The notes below the pieces were generated by a model. The model made no database searches, was not told where the DNA came from, and saw only the letters and a program-made list of their open reading frames with translations. A DNA stretch of 64,000 bases from Corynebacterium macginleyi (GTDB lineage Bacteria; Actinomycetota; Actinomycetes; Mycobacteriales; Mycobacteriaceae): positions 248,001-312,000 of the forward strand of contig NZ_REGE01000001.1 in assembly GCF_003688935.1 (NCBI RefSeq), written 5' to 3'. Shown piece by piece: positions 49,100 through 58,677 of this stretch. Within the stretch, counting starts at the first letter, position 1. Every line of letters begins with the position of its first letter. A program made the position numbers and the translations under genes.

Positions 49100-49984
49100 A
49101 TGACTATTCATGTGTGCGGCGAAGGCCTCGTGGACCTGGTTCCGGTATCTCCTGGCCGCTTAAATGACCTCACCCCGGCGTTGGGCGGCGGCCCCTTTAA
49201 CGTGGCCATCGCCGCGGCACGCCTGGGCGCGGACGTGGAGTTTCAATCGCGGATTTCTACCGATGGGTTTGGTCAGGAATTATTCCGCCGCCTTGAGGAA
49301 GAAGGCGTCGATACCTCCTACGTGCAGCGCGGGGAGGAACCGACTACCTTAGCGGTAACCACCATCGCGGATAACGGCACAGCCTCCTATAACTTTTATG
49401 TGGAAGGCACCGCAGATCGCTTCGTTGAACCCACGCTAGTCCCGGCAGATATCGCCTGCTTCGGTACTGTCTCCCTAGCCTTGGAACCGGGCGCCTCCCG
49501 GTACGCGCAGCTACTGAAAGACTTCGCGGCACAGGGAACGCTAGTGGCCCTGGATCCCAATATTCGGCCCTTTTATGCCACCGAGGCGCATAAGAAGTTC
49601 TTGACGGAATTATTACCACACGTCTCTGTGCTGAAACTATCGGATGAAGAAGCGGACTTTTTAGGCAAAGACTTTACCAACCAGGTACCCATCGTGGTCA
49701 CCACCCGCGGCGGCGAGGGAATTAGCCTCAGGGCTGGGGATACTTACCTTGACGTTCCCGCTGCCGCGGTCGAGGTCACCGATACCATCGGCGCCGGCGA
49801 CACCATCATGGCCGCCCTTTTAACCCAACTAGATGAACGCGGCCTCAATGCAGAAAAGGCCGCAGCACTAAGCACCGAAAAGTGGCGCGATATCCTCCAC
49901 TTCGCCGCGACCACGGCCGGAATCACCGTCTCCCGCACCGGCGCTAATCCCCCAGTGCGCAAAGAAGTAGAGTCTGCCCTATGA
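49100..49984 (+). CDS. PfkB-family fructokinase
   Basis: 294 aa. Ribokinase fold: N-terminal MTIHVCGEGLVDLVPV, substrate region PALGGGPFNVAIAAARLGAD, and the C-terminal DTIGAGDTIMAALL with catalytic Asp. Phosphorylates fructose released by the neighbouring hydrolase. The start codon lies 20 bp from the hydrolase's, and no Shine-Dalgarno is present, so a leaderless mRNA is likely. Ends with ATGA overlap to the next gene. Confidence 0.9.
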   Translation: MTIHVCGEGLVDLVPVSPGRLNDLTPALGGGPFNVAIAAARLGADVEFQSRISTDGFGQELFRRLEEEGVDTSYVQRGEEPTTLAVTTIADNGTASYNFYVEGTADRFVEPTLVPADIACFGTVSLALEPGASRYAQLLKDFAAQGTLVALDPNIRPFYATEAHKKFLTELLPHVSVLKLSDEEADFLGKDFTNQVPIVVTTRGGEGISLRAGDTYLDVPAAAVEVTDTIGAGDTIMAALLTQLDERGLNAEKAAALSTEKWRDILHFAATTAGITVSRTGANPPVRKEVESAL

Positions 49985-50376
49985 ACTACACCAAACGCAC
50001 GCTGTGGCTACACCTGGGGTTATTTCTCTTAGCATTCCTCGCATTCATCCTCCCCGTTATCATTGGCACCACGGCTCTGCTCCCGCTCTGGCTCTCGGGC
50101 GGATTGAGTATTCTCCTTGCAGCAGGCGCGCTTATCGATGCCGCCTTTAAGTTCTTCTCCCCCGCCTCCCCGCGCAGCTTAAAGCTGCTATCCGGCATTG
50201 CCAGCATCGTGCTGCTGGTGGGCTGGGTAATCTGGTTCTACATCTACGGCAATATGGCAGCGGTGGGCACGGGAACCTACCGCATTGGCAATTTCCTGCT
50301 CAGCGTGGGCTGCGTACTCAACCTCTTCATCATTGCCATTTCGGTTTTGGACATCCGCCGGTTGGCGCGGCAGTAA
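49981..50376 (+). CDS. Four-helix membrane protein of unknown function
   Basis: 131 aa, four hydrophobic segments (LWLHLGLFLLAFLAFILPVII, LLAAGALIDAAFKFF, LLSGIASIVLLVGWVIWFYI, FLLSVGCVLNLFIIAISVL) and little soluble sequence. Translationally coupled to the kinase (4-nt overlap), so probably coexpressed; no family recognised. Confidence 0.8.
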   Translation: MNYTKRTLWLHLGLFLLAFLAFILPVIIGTTALLPLWLSGGLSILLAAGALIDAAFKFFSPASPRSLKLLSGIASIVLLVGWVIWFYIYGNMAAVGTGTYRIGNFLLSVGCVLNLFIIAISVLDIRRLARQ

Positions 50377-50472
50377 CCGGGCCAACCGCGAAGGTGGGGC
50401 CACCGCCAGGCTGCGCCAAACGCAAAGCGGAGCCGAACGCCACACGCTCCCGGCGATTAGAGCGGGAAGCGT

Positions 50473-51300
50473 TCAGCTGTCGCTAGGCAGGACGCGGCGG
50501 GGGACGATAATGGGGGCATCGCCAAGCGGATCGTCCCAGGCCTCCGCCTCGATGCCATAGGCCTGCGCCAATACTTTGGGGGCCAGCGCCTGCTTCGGTG
50601 CGCCGCGCGCAATGATATCGCCGGCCTTCATCACGACCATGGAATCGGAGTAGTGGCCCGCGAGCATGAGATCGTGCAGGACCACAACCACCGTTTTGCC
50701 GGCGCGGGCCTGTGCGCGAGCCAGCTCCAGCATGCTCATGGCGTGGGCGGGGTCGAGGAAGGTCGTGGGTTCATCAAGAAGCAGCACCGGCGTATCTTGC
50801 GCCAGCGCCAAAGCCAGCCACACGCGCTGGCGCTGCCCGCCCGACAGGGAGGCGATATCGCGGTCGAGGAAGTCCACAATCTCCGTGGCCTCGCAAGCCT
50901 GGGCGATAATCCCCCTGTCCGTGGCAGAAAGGCCGCGCATCCTGCCCTGATAGGGATGGCGCCCGCGCGCGACCAACTCGCCTACGCGCAGCCCATCGGG
51001 GGCCACGGGGTGCTGCGGCAGCAGCGCCACCTGCTGCGCGGCTTCCTTCGCGTTCATCGCATGCAGATCAGCGTCCCCGACCAGGACGCTGCCCCGCCGC
51101 GGGGCCAGGATTTTAGACAGCGTCTTGAGCAGCGTGGACTTGCCGCAGCCATTGGGACCGATGAGCGTGGTGACCTCACCGGCGCGGGCGTGCAGGTCGA
51201 CGCCGGAGAGGATAACCTCGCCGTCCTTATATCCCGCATGGATGCCGGTAGCCCGGAGGCTGCACCGACGCTTCGGGCTCGTGGGCTGATTATCCGTCAT
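50473..51300 (-). CDS. Ferric siderophore ABC transporter ATPase
   Basis: 275 aa from ATG 51300 (AAGGA upstream). FepC/FecE type: Walker A GPNGCGKSTLL, signature LSGGQRQRVWLALALAQ, Walker B VLLLDEPTTFLD. An earlier ATG at 51384 would overlap the permease end and lacks support. Powers the two permeases upstream in the operon. Confidence 0.94.
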   Translation of the reverse strand: MTDNQPTSPKRRCSLRATGIHAGYKDGEVILSGVDLHARAGEVTTLIGPNGCGKSTLLKTLSKILAPRRGSVLVGDADLHAMNAKEAAQQVALLPQHPVAPDGLRVGELVARGRHPYQGRMRGLSATDRGIIAQACEATEIVDFLDRDIASLSGGQRQRVWLALALAQDTPVLLLDEPTTFLDPAHAMSMLELARAQARAGKTVVVVLHDLMLAGHYSDSMVVMKAGDIIARGAPKQALAPKVLAQAYGIEAEAWDDPLGDAPIIVPRRVLPSDS

Positions 51301-51384
51301 ATCTTTTCCTTCATCCGCGTACGAGTGTGTAGCACTATTTGGGTGGCGCGCTGGGCTGAACTTCGCTGCGCCGCGCCACGGCAT

Positions 51385-52419
51385 TTAGATGCGCCGGGCC
51401 GCATTCCACACCAATACCACCAAGGCGCAGCCGCCGATGACCGAGGAGACCGCACCCACCGGGGCGTTGACCGGAATCGCACCCGCAATAACGGCACACA
51501 CGGTGAGCAGAGCCGCGCCCGCGGGTGCCGATGCCGCCGGCGATGGCGTGGGCGTGCGCGCCACCATCCGCGCCAGGTGCGGTGCCAAAAGCGCGATGAA
51601 CCCAATGGGTCCTACCACCGAGACCACCACGGCGCAGATACCGGTTGCCGCAATCAGCAGCAGGGCGCGCTGGCGGGAGATATTCACGCCCAGCGTGGTC
51701 GCGGAGGAATCATCGTGGGCAAGCAGCGGCAACTCCCGCGCGCACCAGATGCCTATGGCGAGGAACGGCGCCAGCGCAGCTAACAACGGCACTATGACTT
51801 CCATGCGTACGAACCCGGTCGAGCCCGCGAGCCATGTTTGTGCCTCCGCCGCGCGCTGAATCTGGGCGCTGCGCATCAAATACGCCACGACGGCATGAAA
51901 CATCAACGATAAGGCAATGCCGACGATGACAATGCGATTGCTCGTGCCGATACCACCCAGTACGGCGAGGAGGATAACCACCAGGAGGGCACCGATCATC
52001 GCCAAGCATGCACGCCACCAGAAGTCCGGAATGCTATCTGCGAAACTGGGGCGCGAATGCACAGTACCCAGCACTACTAACACCGATGCGCCGCCGGTAA
52101 CGCCCAAAATATCCGGCGATGCCAACGGGTTACGCGCCATGGTCTGCGTCCACGCACCGGCCACGCCGAGGGCGGCACCGACGATGACGGTGGCGATGGC
52201 AACAGGCAGGCGCAAGTCCCACACCACCCTGATGTGGCTCTCGCTGCCGCCTCCGGTGAGCACATCGAGGACCTGCTGCGGGCTCAATTCCAGCGGCCCT
52301 TGCCCCAGCAATACCAGGTAGGCGGCAAGCGCGATAAGGCCAAATACGAGCGTAGAGGCGAGCACGCGAACGTGCCTGCGGCGCTGCTGCGCTTGCAGGA
52401 TACTGCTAATTGTTGTCAT
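51385..52419 (-). CDS. Ferric siderophore ABC transporter permease (FecCD family)
   Basis: 344 aa, about nine membrane helices, FecCD signatures RLPVAIATVIVGAALGVAGA, NPLASPDILGVTGGAS and VGPIGFIALLAPHLARM. It overlaps the other permease by 4 nt (ATGA); the two would form the heterodimeric channel. Confidence 0.94.
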   Translation of the reverse strand: MTTISSILQAQQRRRHVRVLASTLVFGLIALAAYLVLLGQGPLELSPQQVLDVLTGGGSESHIRVVWDLRLPVAIATVIVGAALGVAGAWTQTMARNPLASPDILGVTGGASVLVVLGTVHSRPSFADSIPDFWWRACLAMIGALLVVILLAVLGGIGTSNRIVIVGIALSLMFHAVVAYLMRSAQIQRAAEAQTWLAGSTGFVRMEVIVPLLAALAPFLAIGIWCARELPLLAHDDSSATTLGVNISRQRALLLIAATGICAVVVSVVGPIGFIALLAPHLARMVARTPTPSPAASAPAGAALLTVCAVIAGAIPVNAPVGAVSSVIGGCALVVLVWNAARRI

Positions 52420-53495
52420 GCGTTATCGCCCCACGCTCTGCCCACGCCGCGGTGGGCGCCCCAAATGAGGAAGGGCGCGCCCACGATGGCAAGCACGATA
52501 GACATCTCTAGCTCCGAGTTACCCACGATGAGCCGGCCGATGATATCAGCGGCAAGCACGGCGCAACCGCCCAAGAGCGCGGAGGGCAAGATCATCGTGG
52601 CCACGCTGGGGCCAACCACCCGCCGCACGATGTGGGGGATGGCGAAGCCGACGAAGGCAATGGGACCCGTCGCCGCCGTGGCGCTGCCGGCCAGCACCAC
52701 GACGCTCAGTGCCGCGCCCACCCGCGCGATGGTAGGGGATCCGCCCAAGGCGAGCGAGGACTCCTCCCCCATGGCCAAAAGGTCGAGCGGCCTAGCCGCC
52801 ATCGCCGCGCACGCCAGGCCGATGAGCAGCCCTAACCCAGCGATGGCGACGTCTTCTGGGCCGCGCCCAAAGGTCGAGCCGATGGTCCACCGCCGCATGC
52901 TATCGAGAACATCCGTGGAATAAAGGCCGATGATCACCGCGCCCGATCCCAGGGCGGCGGAGACGCCGGCGCCGACGAGAATGAGCGTTAGCGGATCCTG
53001 GAACCGCCGCGAGACGGCCAAAACCAGCAGCGTGGTAATGCCCGCGCCAACGAGCGCGAGGGTGGTGCGCATACCGGTGGTGGTGGCGATGCCAATGGCC
53101 GTGCCCAGGGCAACGAAGAACGATGCGCCTGCGGTAATGCCGATAAAACCCGGGTCCGCCAGCGGGTTCCTGGTCCACGATTGCGCCAAGACACCGGCGA
53201 CGGCAAGGGCCGCGCCGGCGAAATAGGCCAAGAAGGTGCGCGGCATGCGCAGGTTCCACACGATATCGCGGATATCCTGTTCGCCTGCCCCGCGCAGCGC
53301 GGCGATGACCTCATCGGGTGGAATCGAACGGGATCCTAGCGCCAAGGACGCCACCGCCAGCGCCAGGCTGGCGAGGATAAGGGCGACAAGGAACGTCGTG
53401 CGCCCCTTTCCCCGCGCCATCACCGGTGTGGCTGTGGGGTTTTGCGCTGTGGAACCCGTCTGAATATTCTGGCCACCCTTCGTGGTTGCTGACAA
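52416..53495 (-). CDS. Ferric siderophore ABC transporter permease (FecCD family)
   Basis: 359 aa with RMPRTFLAYFAGAALAVAGV, NPLADPGFIGITAGASF and TGPIAFVGFAIPHIVRRVVG. The N-terminal ~28 residues are a polar Thr/Gln-rich tail. Its start directly follows the stop of the lipoprotein gene. Confidence 0.94.
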   Translation of the reverse strand: MSATTKGGQNIQTGSTAQNPTATPVMARGKGRTTFLVALILASLALAVASLALGSRSIPPDEVIAALRGAGEQDIRDIVWNLRMPRTFLAYFAGAALAVAGVLAQSWTRNPLADPGFIGITAGASFFVALGTAIGIATTTGMRTTLALVGAGITTLLVLAVSRRFQDPLTLILVGAGVSAALGSGAVIIGLYSTDVLDSMRRWTIGSTFGRGPEDVAIAGLGLLIGLACAAMAARPLDLLAMGEESSLALGGSPTIARVGAALSVVVLAGSATAATGPIAFVGFAIPHIVRRVVGPSVATMILPSALLGGCAVLAADIIGRLIVGNSELEMSIVLAIVGAPFLIWGAHRGVGRAWGDNA

Positions 53496-54446
53496 TTACA
53501 GCTTCTCTTCAAACTTATCTATTGCCCAGGGGATGGTTACTGGGTTCGGCATGCTCATGGCGTTGCCGGTATCCGTGTCCAGGTAGCGCACACGCCCATC
53601 CTTGACAATATCGAGGCCCTGGAAGGTCTTATCCTTCTTCAAGGCATCCACAGAGCCGTTGTAATCTAGGACAAAGAGGTAATCAACCTGGTTCAGCTTG
53701 GCGTAGTTTTCCGGAGCAAAGTCGACGAAAAAGCTGCTGCCATCGCCCTTCAACTCATCGGGGATCTCCATGCCAAGATCCTCAATGAACTGTCCGCGCC
53801 CGTCCTCATCGGTGTACAGGCCAATCTTGCCATCATAAGGCATGACGATGGCCGCGGACTTGCCCTGCAACTCGGTGTGCTCGCGGCGGAATTCCTCGAA
53901 GGCCTTCTCGGTATCAGCGATAAGCTTATCGCCTTTGTCTTTCATATCCACAGCGTCCGCGATGGTCTCTACCTGCTTTTCCCAGGGAATCTGCCAATCT
54001 TTATACCCATCCGGTTTAACGGTGGTCGGTGCGATCTCTTCCAGGGATTCCTTCGCGCGCGCATCCACCGCCTGGTTCACAGCAATGATCTTGGTGGGGT
54101 CGGCCGCGGTGATCTGCTCCAAGGTTTCCGCAGTAAAGCCGGTTGCGGTGTTGTAGATAGTCTCAGGCTTGGCATCGCCAAGCAGCTTCTTTGACCACGG
54201 GCCAACGCCGGAAGGATCGCCGTCACCCTCAGCGCCCCACGGCGCCACCGTCACGGGGGTGATGCCCAGCGCGAGCAGCGTATCGGCATCGCCCAAGCCC
54301 AGGCTGGCCACGCGCTCCTCGGCTGCGGCATCGGTGGACGACTGCGTGCTTTCATCGCCCTCACCGCGCGAGCAGCCGGCTAAGGCCACGGCTCCGGCGG
54401 ACAGCAGTGCCACAACACCCATGGTGCGGCGTCCGAAAATCTTCAT
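53496..54446 (-). CDS. Siderophore-binding lipoprotein (FecB/FhuD-like)
   Basis: 316 aa from ATG 54446, with AAAGGG 8 nt upstream. Lipoprotein signal LLSAGAVALAGC places the lipidated Cys near residue 25. Class III binding-protein fold: LGLGDADTLLALGITPVTVA, TLEQITAADPTKIIAVNQAVD, VRYLDTDTGNAMSMPNP. First gene of the uptake operon; a DtxR-like box lies 63 bp upstream of its start. Confidence 0.93.
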   Translation of the reverse strand: MKIFGRRTMGVVALLSAGAVALAGCSRGEGDESTQSSTDAAAEERVASLGLGDADTLLALGITPVTVAPWGAEGDGDPSGVGPWSKKLLGDAKPETIYNTATGFTAETLEQITAADPTKIIAVNQAVDARAKESLEEIAPTTVKPDGYKDWQIPWEKQVETIADAVDMKDKGDKLIADTEKAFEEFRREHTELQGKSAAIVMPYDGKIGLYTDEDGRGQFIEDLGMEIPDELKGDGSSFFVDFAPENYAKLNQVDYLFVLDYNGSVDALKKDKTFQGLDIVKDGRVRYLDTDTGNAMSMPNPVTIPWAIDKFEEKL

Positions 54447-54508
54447 GAGGCTAACCCTTTCAATAGAGGAGGTAAATGACGTGGCATATATTATCCGCCC
54501 AGAAAGAA

Positions 54509-54527
54509 TTAAGCAAGGCTTAACTGT
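54509..54527. promoter_or_regulatory. DtxR/IdeR-like iron box between uptake operon and reductase
   Basis: TTAAGCAAGGCTTAACTGT matches the degenerate DtxR consensus at 14 of 19 positions by hand count and contains a perfect TTAAGC/GCTTAA inverted repeat. It sits in the 100-bp divergent gap, so it could control both directions. Confidence 0.55.
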
Positions 54528-54546
54528 GCACAAGTATGTTGGACGT

Positions 54547-55368
54547 ATGAACTCTTCCTTACAATCGTCCACGATGCCTGAACACGAATTAATTCCCGTT
54601 ACGCTATCCGCCAATGAGCAGATCCGGCCGCGGCTGCACCGCCTGACGTTTCACGCTGAGGCGTTCCGGACGTATGAGCTTGCCGGCCCCGATGAATTTT
54701 TTGGCCTCGTCATGCCGCAAGCCGGGCAGGAATTTAGACCCTTCCCCGTCGATGGGGTCAATATCCGTGCGGCGGTGGCCGCTATGGACGAGGAGGTGCG
54801 GCCGGATCTGCGCTGGTATACCATCCGCGCGCTGCACCCTGAGGACGCGACTGTCGATGTCGATGTGGTCACCCACGGCGATTCCGGCCCCGGCTCGCGG
54901 TGGATTCTGCGCGCGCAGCCCGGCGATACAGCGGGGTTCTTTACCTGCAACAAGATGTGGCGGCCTACCGAGGATGCGCAGCTATTGATCGCCGATGCCT
55001 CCGCCCTGCCAGCCCTGCGGCATATCCTTGCCTACCAAGAGGAACTTTACCCGGCGAAGCTCGCTTCCACCGATGTCGTGGCCGTGGTCACCAGCGATGA
55101 CGAAGTAGAGCCCGGGCTCACGGCCAGGTGGGAGCCCAGCGTGCGCAGCTTGCGTGTCCTTCGCACTGAGCCGCACCAGGAGGCGGATTCCGTCGTTGCC
55201 GCTCTGGAAGCAGATTATGCCGGCGTCCCGGCGCCAGGGTACGTGTGGGTCTCCGGCGAGGGAGATTTGGCAAAGAAGGTCCGCGGCCTCGCGGTGAAAG
55301 GCTGGGGCTTGCCCACCGACGACGTCACCTGGGTGCCCTATTGGTTTTATGGAAGGGCCCGTCCTTAA
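54547..55368 (+). CDS. Siderophore-interacting protein (ViuB/SIP family reductase)
   Basis: 273 aa from ATG 54547; ATG 54574 is an alternative. N-terminal FAD-binding barrel (IRPRLHRLTFHAEAF, VRPDLRWYTIRAL) and C-terminal NAD(P)H domain (LLIADASALPALRHIL, VWVSGEGDLAKKVRGL, TWVPYWFYG). These flavoenzymes release iron by reducing imported ferric siderophore. TATGTT six nt before the ATG would suit a leaderless transcript. Divergent from the uptake operon. Confidence 0.92.
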   Translation: MNSSLQSSTMPEHELIPVTLSANEQIRPRLHRLTFHAEAFRTYELAGPDEFFGLVMPQAGQEFRPFPVDGVNIRAAVAAMDEEVRPDLRWYTIRALHPEDATVDVDVVTHGDSGPGSRWILRAQPGDTAGFFTCNKMWRPTEDAQLLIADASALPALRHILAYQEELYPAKLASTDVVAVVTSDDEVEPGLTARWEPSVRSLRVLRTEPHQEADSVVAALEADYAGVPAPGYVWVSGEGDLAKKVRGLAVKGWGLPTDDVTWVPYWFYGRARP

Positions 55369-55388
55369 GAGCCCTAAAACAGCGAGAG

Positions 55389-55424
55389 GCCCCTGCCCCG
55401 AACCATCTGGTCCGGTACAGGGGC
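55389..55424. terminator. Terminator between reductase gene and rpsQ
   Basis: GCCCCTG pairs with CAGGGGC, with an inner CGGACC/GGTTCG arm. On the minus strand the sequence CTGTTTTAGG follows, so it ends the S10 operon; it also lies 20 nt past the reductase stop. Confidence 0.65.
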
Positions 55425-55439
55425 TGCGCTGGCTAGAGT

Positions 55440-55748
55440 TTACTTAGCCTTCTCGATGATCTTTACGAGACGGAAGTGCTTGTCCTTAGACAGCGGGCGG
55501 GTCTCAGCGATACGTACGAGATCGCCTACGCCTGCGATTTCTTCCTCATCGTGCGCCTTAACCTTCTTGTTAGAGCGCATAATCTTGCCGTACAGAGCGT
55601 GCTGCTTGCGGTCCTCAATTTCGACGACGATGGTCTTGGACATCTTGTCCGAAACAACGTAGCCGGTGCGGACCTTAGGAGCACCCTTGACCTTCTCCTT
55701 CTTCGGAGTTGGTCCCTTCTTGGATTCAGTCACGTTAGCCTCACTCAT
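55440..55748 (-). CDS. rpsQ: 30S ribosomal protein S17
   Basis: 102 aa. OB-fold core [37 protein letters not shown]. The first ~25 residues are an extra Lys/Thr-rich extension common in corynebacteria. Last gene of the S10 operon here; rplN is 10.7 kb away instead of next door. Confidence 0.97.
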   Translation of the reverse strand: MSEANVTESKKGPTPKKEKVKGAPKVRTGYVVSDKMSKTIVVEIEDRKQHALYGKIMRSNKKVKAHDEEEIAGVGDLVRIAETRPLSKDKHFRLVKIIEKAK

Positions 55749-55750
55749 GA

Positions 55751-55981
55751 TTAAGCCTCAGCTCCCGGAGCGACAGACAGGCCCAGCTCGCGCTCGCGCA
55801 GAACGGTGTAGATGCGGGCAATGTCGCGCTTAACCGTGCCGATGCGGCGATTGTTGGTCAGCTGGCCGGTGGCCTTCTGGAAACGAAGATTGAACAGTTC
55901 TTCCTTCGCATCCTTCAGACGGGTTTCCAGCTCTGCGTTGTCGAGCTCACGGAACTCGTGGGCGGGGGTACCGGTTGCCAT
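55751..55981 (-). CDS. rpmC: 50S ribosomal protein L29
   Basis: 76 aa from ATG 55981, which overlaps the rplP stop by one base. [20 protein letters not shown] and [17 protein letters not shown] are diagnostic. An upstream in-frame ATG at 56020 lies inside rplP and is unlikely. Confidence 0.96.
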   Translation of the reverse strand: MATGTPAHEFRELDNAELETRLKDAKEELFNLRFQKATGQLTNNRRIGTVKRDIARIYTVLRERELGLSVAPGAEA

Positions 55982-56397
55982 TAGAACTGGTCCTCCTTCT
56001 TGATGATGCGGACTTTGCAAGGAAGCTTCTGGCCAGCGCGGCGCAGAGCCTCGATCGCAACAGCCTCAGTTGGGTAGCTCATCTCGAAAAGTACGCGGCC
56101 AGGCTTTACGTTGGCCACCCACTTCTCAACCGGGCCCTTACCGGAACCCATACGAACGCCGAGCGGCTTCTGGGTCAACGGACGGTCCGGGAAGATGTTG
56201 ATCCACACCTTGCCACCACGCTTAACGTGGCGGTTGATGGCAATACGTGCGGCCTCAATCTGACGGTTGGTGATGTACGCGGGTTCCAGTGCCTGGATTG
56301 CGTAATCGCCAAAGTTAATACGGTTGCCGCCCTTGGACACGCCACGACGGCCTGGACGGTGCTGACGGCGGTACTTAACACGCTTAGGAATCAGCAT
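55981..56397 (-). CDS. rplP: 50S ribosomal protein L16
   Basis: 138 aa; [19 protein letters not shown] at the N-terminus and [18 protein letters not shown] in the middle. Organises the A-site region of the 50S. Confidence 0.98.
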   Translation of the reverse strand: MLIPKRVKYRRQHRPGRRGVSKGGNRINFGDYAIQALEPAYITNRQIEAARIAINRHVKRGGKVWINIFPDRPLTQKPLGVRMGSGKGPVEKWVANVKPGRVLFEMSYPTEAVAIEALRRAGQKLPCKVRIIKKEDQF

Positions 56398-56400
56398 GGA

Positions 56401-57147
56401 TTAGCCCTCCTGCTTCTGCTGTGCACGCTGGCGGCGCTGTCCGCCACGGCGGGAGCGACCATTGCGGTCACCGCGGCCACGGCCCTGTGCCGGAGCGTTC
56501 AGTTCGGACTCGCGTACGCCACCGACGACGTCACCCTTGTAGATCCACACCTTGATGCCGATGCGGCCGAAGGTGGTGTGGGCCTCTGCGATGCCGTAGT
56601 CAATCTCCGCGCGAAGAGTATGCAGTGGAACGCGGCCCTCGTGGTAGCGCTCAACGCGGGACATTTCAGCACCGCCCAGGCGACCGGACAACAGAATCTT
56701 GATGCCCTTAACCTGCGGTTGGCGCATGGCGGACTGAATAGCCTTGCGCATTGCACGGCGGAATGCGACACGGTTAACAAGCTGCTCGGCGATGGATTGT
56801 GCAACGAGAGTAGCGTTTGCGTCTACCTGCTTGACCTCGAGGATGTTGAGGGCAACCATCTTGCCGGTAAGCTTCTCCAGCTCGCGGCGAATGCGGTCTG
56901 CCTCGGCACCGCGGCGACCGATCACGATGCCCGGGCGAGCAGTGTGAATGTCAACGCGGACGCGGTCACGAGTGCGCTCGATAACGATGTCGGCGATGCC
57001 GGCGCGCTCGAGACCCTTGTTGAGGTAGTTACGAATTTTAATATCTTCGGCTACGTAGTTCGCGTAGTCCTTATCCGCGAACCAGTGGGTCTTCCAGTCG
57101 GAAGTGATGCCCAAACGTAGGCCGTGAGGATGGATCTTCTGGCCCAT
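56401..57147 (-). CDS. rpsC: 30S ribosomal protein S3
   Basis: 248 aa; [21 protein letters not shown] domain with [18 protein letters not shown], and [18 protein letters not shown] Gly/Arg-rich tail of ~35 residues ends the protein. Overlaps rplV by one base. Confidence 0.98.
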   Translation of the reverse strand: MGQKIHPHGLRLGITSDWKTHWFADKDYANYVAEDIKIRNYLNKGLERAGIADIVIERTRDRVRVDIHTARPGIVIGRRGAEADRIRRELEKLTGKMVALNILEVKQVDANATLVAQSIAEQLVNRVAFRRAMRKAIQSAMRQPQVKGIKILLSGRLGGAEMSRVERYHEGRVPLHTLRAEIDYGIAEAHTTFGRIGIKVWIYKGDVVGGVRESELNAPAQGRGRGDRNGRSRRGGQRRQRAQQKQEG

Positions 57148-57509
57148 TACTTGGCCCCTTCCTGCTGGCTTTCGACAACCACGGTGATGTGGCTGGTGCG
57201 CTTACGAATCATGAATGCACGCCCCTGTGCTCGCGGCTGGAAACGACGCATAGTTGGACCCTCGTTGGCGTATGCCTCGGAGATGACCAAGGTGCGTGGG
57301 TCGAGGTCGAAGTTGTTCTCAGCATTTGCAGCTGCGGAAGCAACAACCTTGGCAACTGGCGTGGAAGCACCCTGTGGTGCGTACTTCAGGATTGCCAAAG
57401 CTTCGCTTACGGACTTGCCCCGGACCAGATCGAGCACGCGACGCGCCTTCATCGGGGTAACGCGGACGTAGCGGGCCGTGGCTGAGGCGGAGGTGATGGT
57501 CTCACTCAT
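57147..57509 (-). CDS. rplV: 50S ribosomal protein L22
   Basis: 120 aa; [20 protein letters not shown] and [20 protein letters not shown]. Lines the nascent-peptide tunnel. The exit-tunnel loop that carries macrolide-resistance changes looks normal by eye. Confidence 0.98.
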   Translation of the reverse strand: MSETITSASATARYVRVTPMKARRVLDLVRGKSVSEALAILKYAPQGASTPVAKVVASAAANAENNFDLDPRTLVISEAYANEGPTMRRFQPRAQGRAFMIRKRTSHITVVVESQQEGAK

Positions 57510-57512
57510 CGC

Positions 57513-57791
57513 TTATCGACGTCCCTTCTTGTCATCCTTAACGTGACCCTTAAAGGTCTTGGTTGGTGCAAACTCGCCCAACTTGTGGCCGACCATGGAG
57601 TCCTCGATGAAGACCGGCACATGCTTGCGGCCGTCATGGACGGCGAAGGTGTGTCCGATGAAATCGGGGAGAATAGTCGAGCGGCGAGACCAGGTCTTGA
57701 TAACCTGCTTGGTGCCTGCATCGTTCTGAGCATCCACCTTGTTGAGGAGGTGCTCATCGACGAACGGGCCTTTTTTAAGGCTGCGTGGCAT
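57513..57791 (-). CDS. rpsS: 30S ribosomal protein S19
   Basis: 92 aa; [60 protein letters not shown]. Standard length and motifs. Confidence 0.98.
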   Translation of the reverse strand: MPRSLKKGPFVDEHLLNKVDAQNDAGTKQVIKTWSRRSTILPDFIGHTFAVHDGRKHVPVFIEDSMVGHKLGEFAPTKTFKGHVKDDKKGRR

Positions 57792-57804
57792 TGTTTACCT
57801 CCTC

Positions 57805-58641
57805 TTAGCGCTTCTTGTTCGGGCGACGACGGCGCACGATCATGTTGTTGGAATAACGGTTCGGGTTGCGGGTGCGACCCTCCTTGTGACCCCATGGGGA
57901 CACTGGGTGGCGACCACCGGAGGTCTTACCCTCGCCACCACCGTGTGGGTGGTCAACTGGGTTCATAACGACACCGCGGACGGTCGGGCGAACGCCCTTC
58001 CAACGCATGCGGCCGGCCTTGCCCCAGCGGATGTTCATCTGCTCGGCGTTACCAACCTCGCCTACCGTGGCACGGCAACGGATGTCTACGCGGCGGATTT
58101 CGGAAGACGGCATACGCAAAACAGCGTACTTACCTTCCTTACCCAAAAGCTGGATAGAAGCACCTGCAGAACGAGCTAGCTTAGCGCCAGCGCCAGGCTT
58201 GAGCTCAACAGCGTGGATGGTCGAACCGGTCGGGATGTTGCGCAACGGCAGGTTGTTGCCCACCTTGATATCTGCGTTCGGGCCGGACTCGACAACAGCG
58301 CCCTGCTTCAGGCCCTTAGGAGCGATAATATAGCGCTTCTCGCCGTCAACGTAGTGCAGCAATGCGATGTTAGCGGTGCGGTTCGGGTCGTACTCGATGT
58401 GAGCAACCTTTGCCGGAATACCATCCTTGTCATTTCGACGGAAGTCGATCAGACGGTAACGGCGCTTGTGGCCACCGCCGATGTGGCGCGTGGTAATGCG
58501 GCCGTAGTTATTACGACCACCGGTTTTGCTCAGCGGGCGCAGCAGGGACTTCTCCGGAGTCGAGCGAGTGATCTCGTCAAACTCAGATACGGAGGAGGCG
58601 CGGCGACCCGGAGTTGTCGGCTTGTACTTACGAATAGCCAT
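57805..58641 (-). CDS. rplB: 50S ribosomal protein L2
   Basis: 278 aa; [40 protein letters not shown], and the peptidyl-transferase-near [20 protein letters not shown]. Complete. Confidence 0.99.
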   Translation of the reverse strand: MAIRKYKPTTPGRRASSVSEFDEITRSTPEKSLLRPLSKTGGRNNYGRITTRHIGGGHKRRYRLIDFRRNDKDGIPAKVAHIEYDPNRTANIALLHYVDGEKRYIIAPKGLKQGAVVESGPNADIKVGNNLPLRNIPTGSTIHAVELKPGAGAKLARSAGASIQLLGKEGKYAVLRMPSSEIRRVDIRCRATVGEVGNAEQMNIRWGKAGRMRWKGVRPTVRGVVMNPVDHPHGGGEGKTSGGRHPVSPWGHKEGRTRNPNRYSNNMIVRRRRPNKKR

Positions 58642-58677
58642 AATTTTTCCTTATTCCTTTCGGCTCTCCGGGGACGC

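Noticed and set aside
50377..50472. Terminator between the four-helix membrane protein and the ABC ATPase
   Set aside because: The GCTCCCG/CGGGAAGC pairing has a bulge and no T-tract on either strand; too weak to list.
55975..57120. 381-codon plus-strand frame across rplP-rpsC
   Set aside because: Entirely antisense to ribosomal protein genes; its sequence reflects their codon bias.
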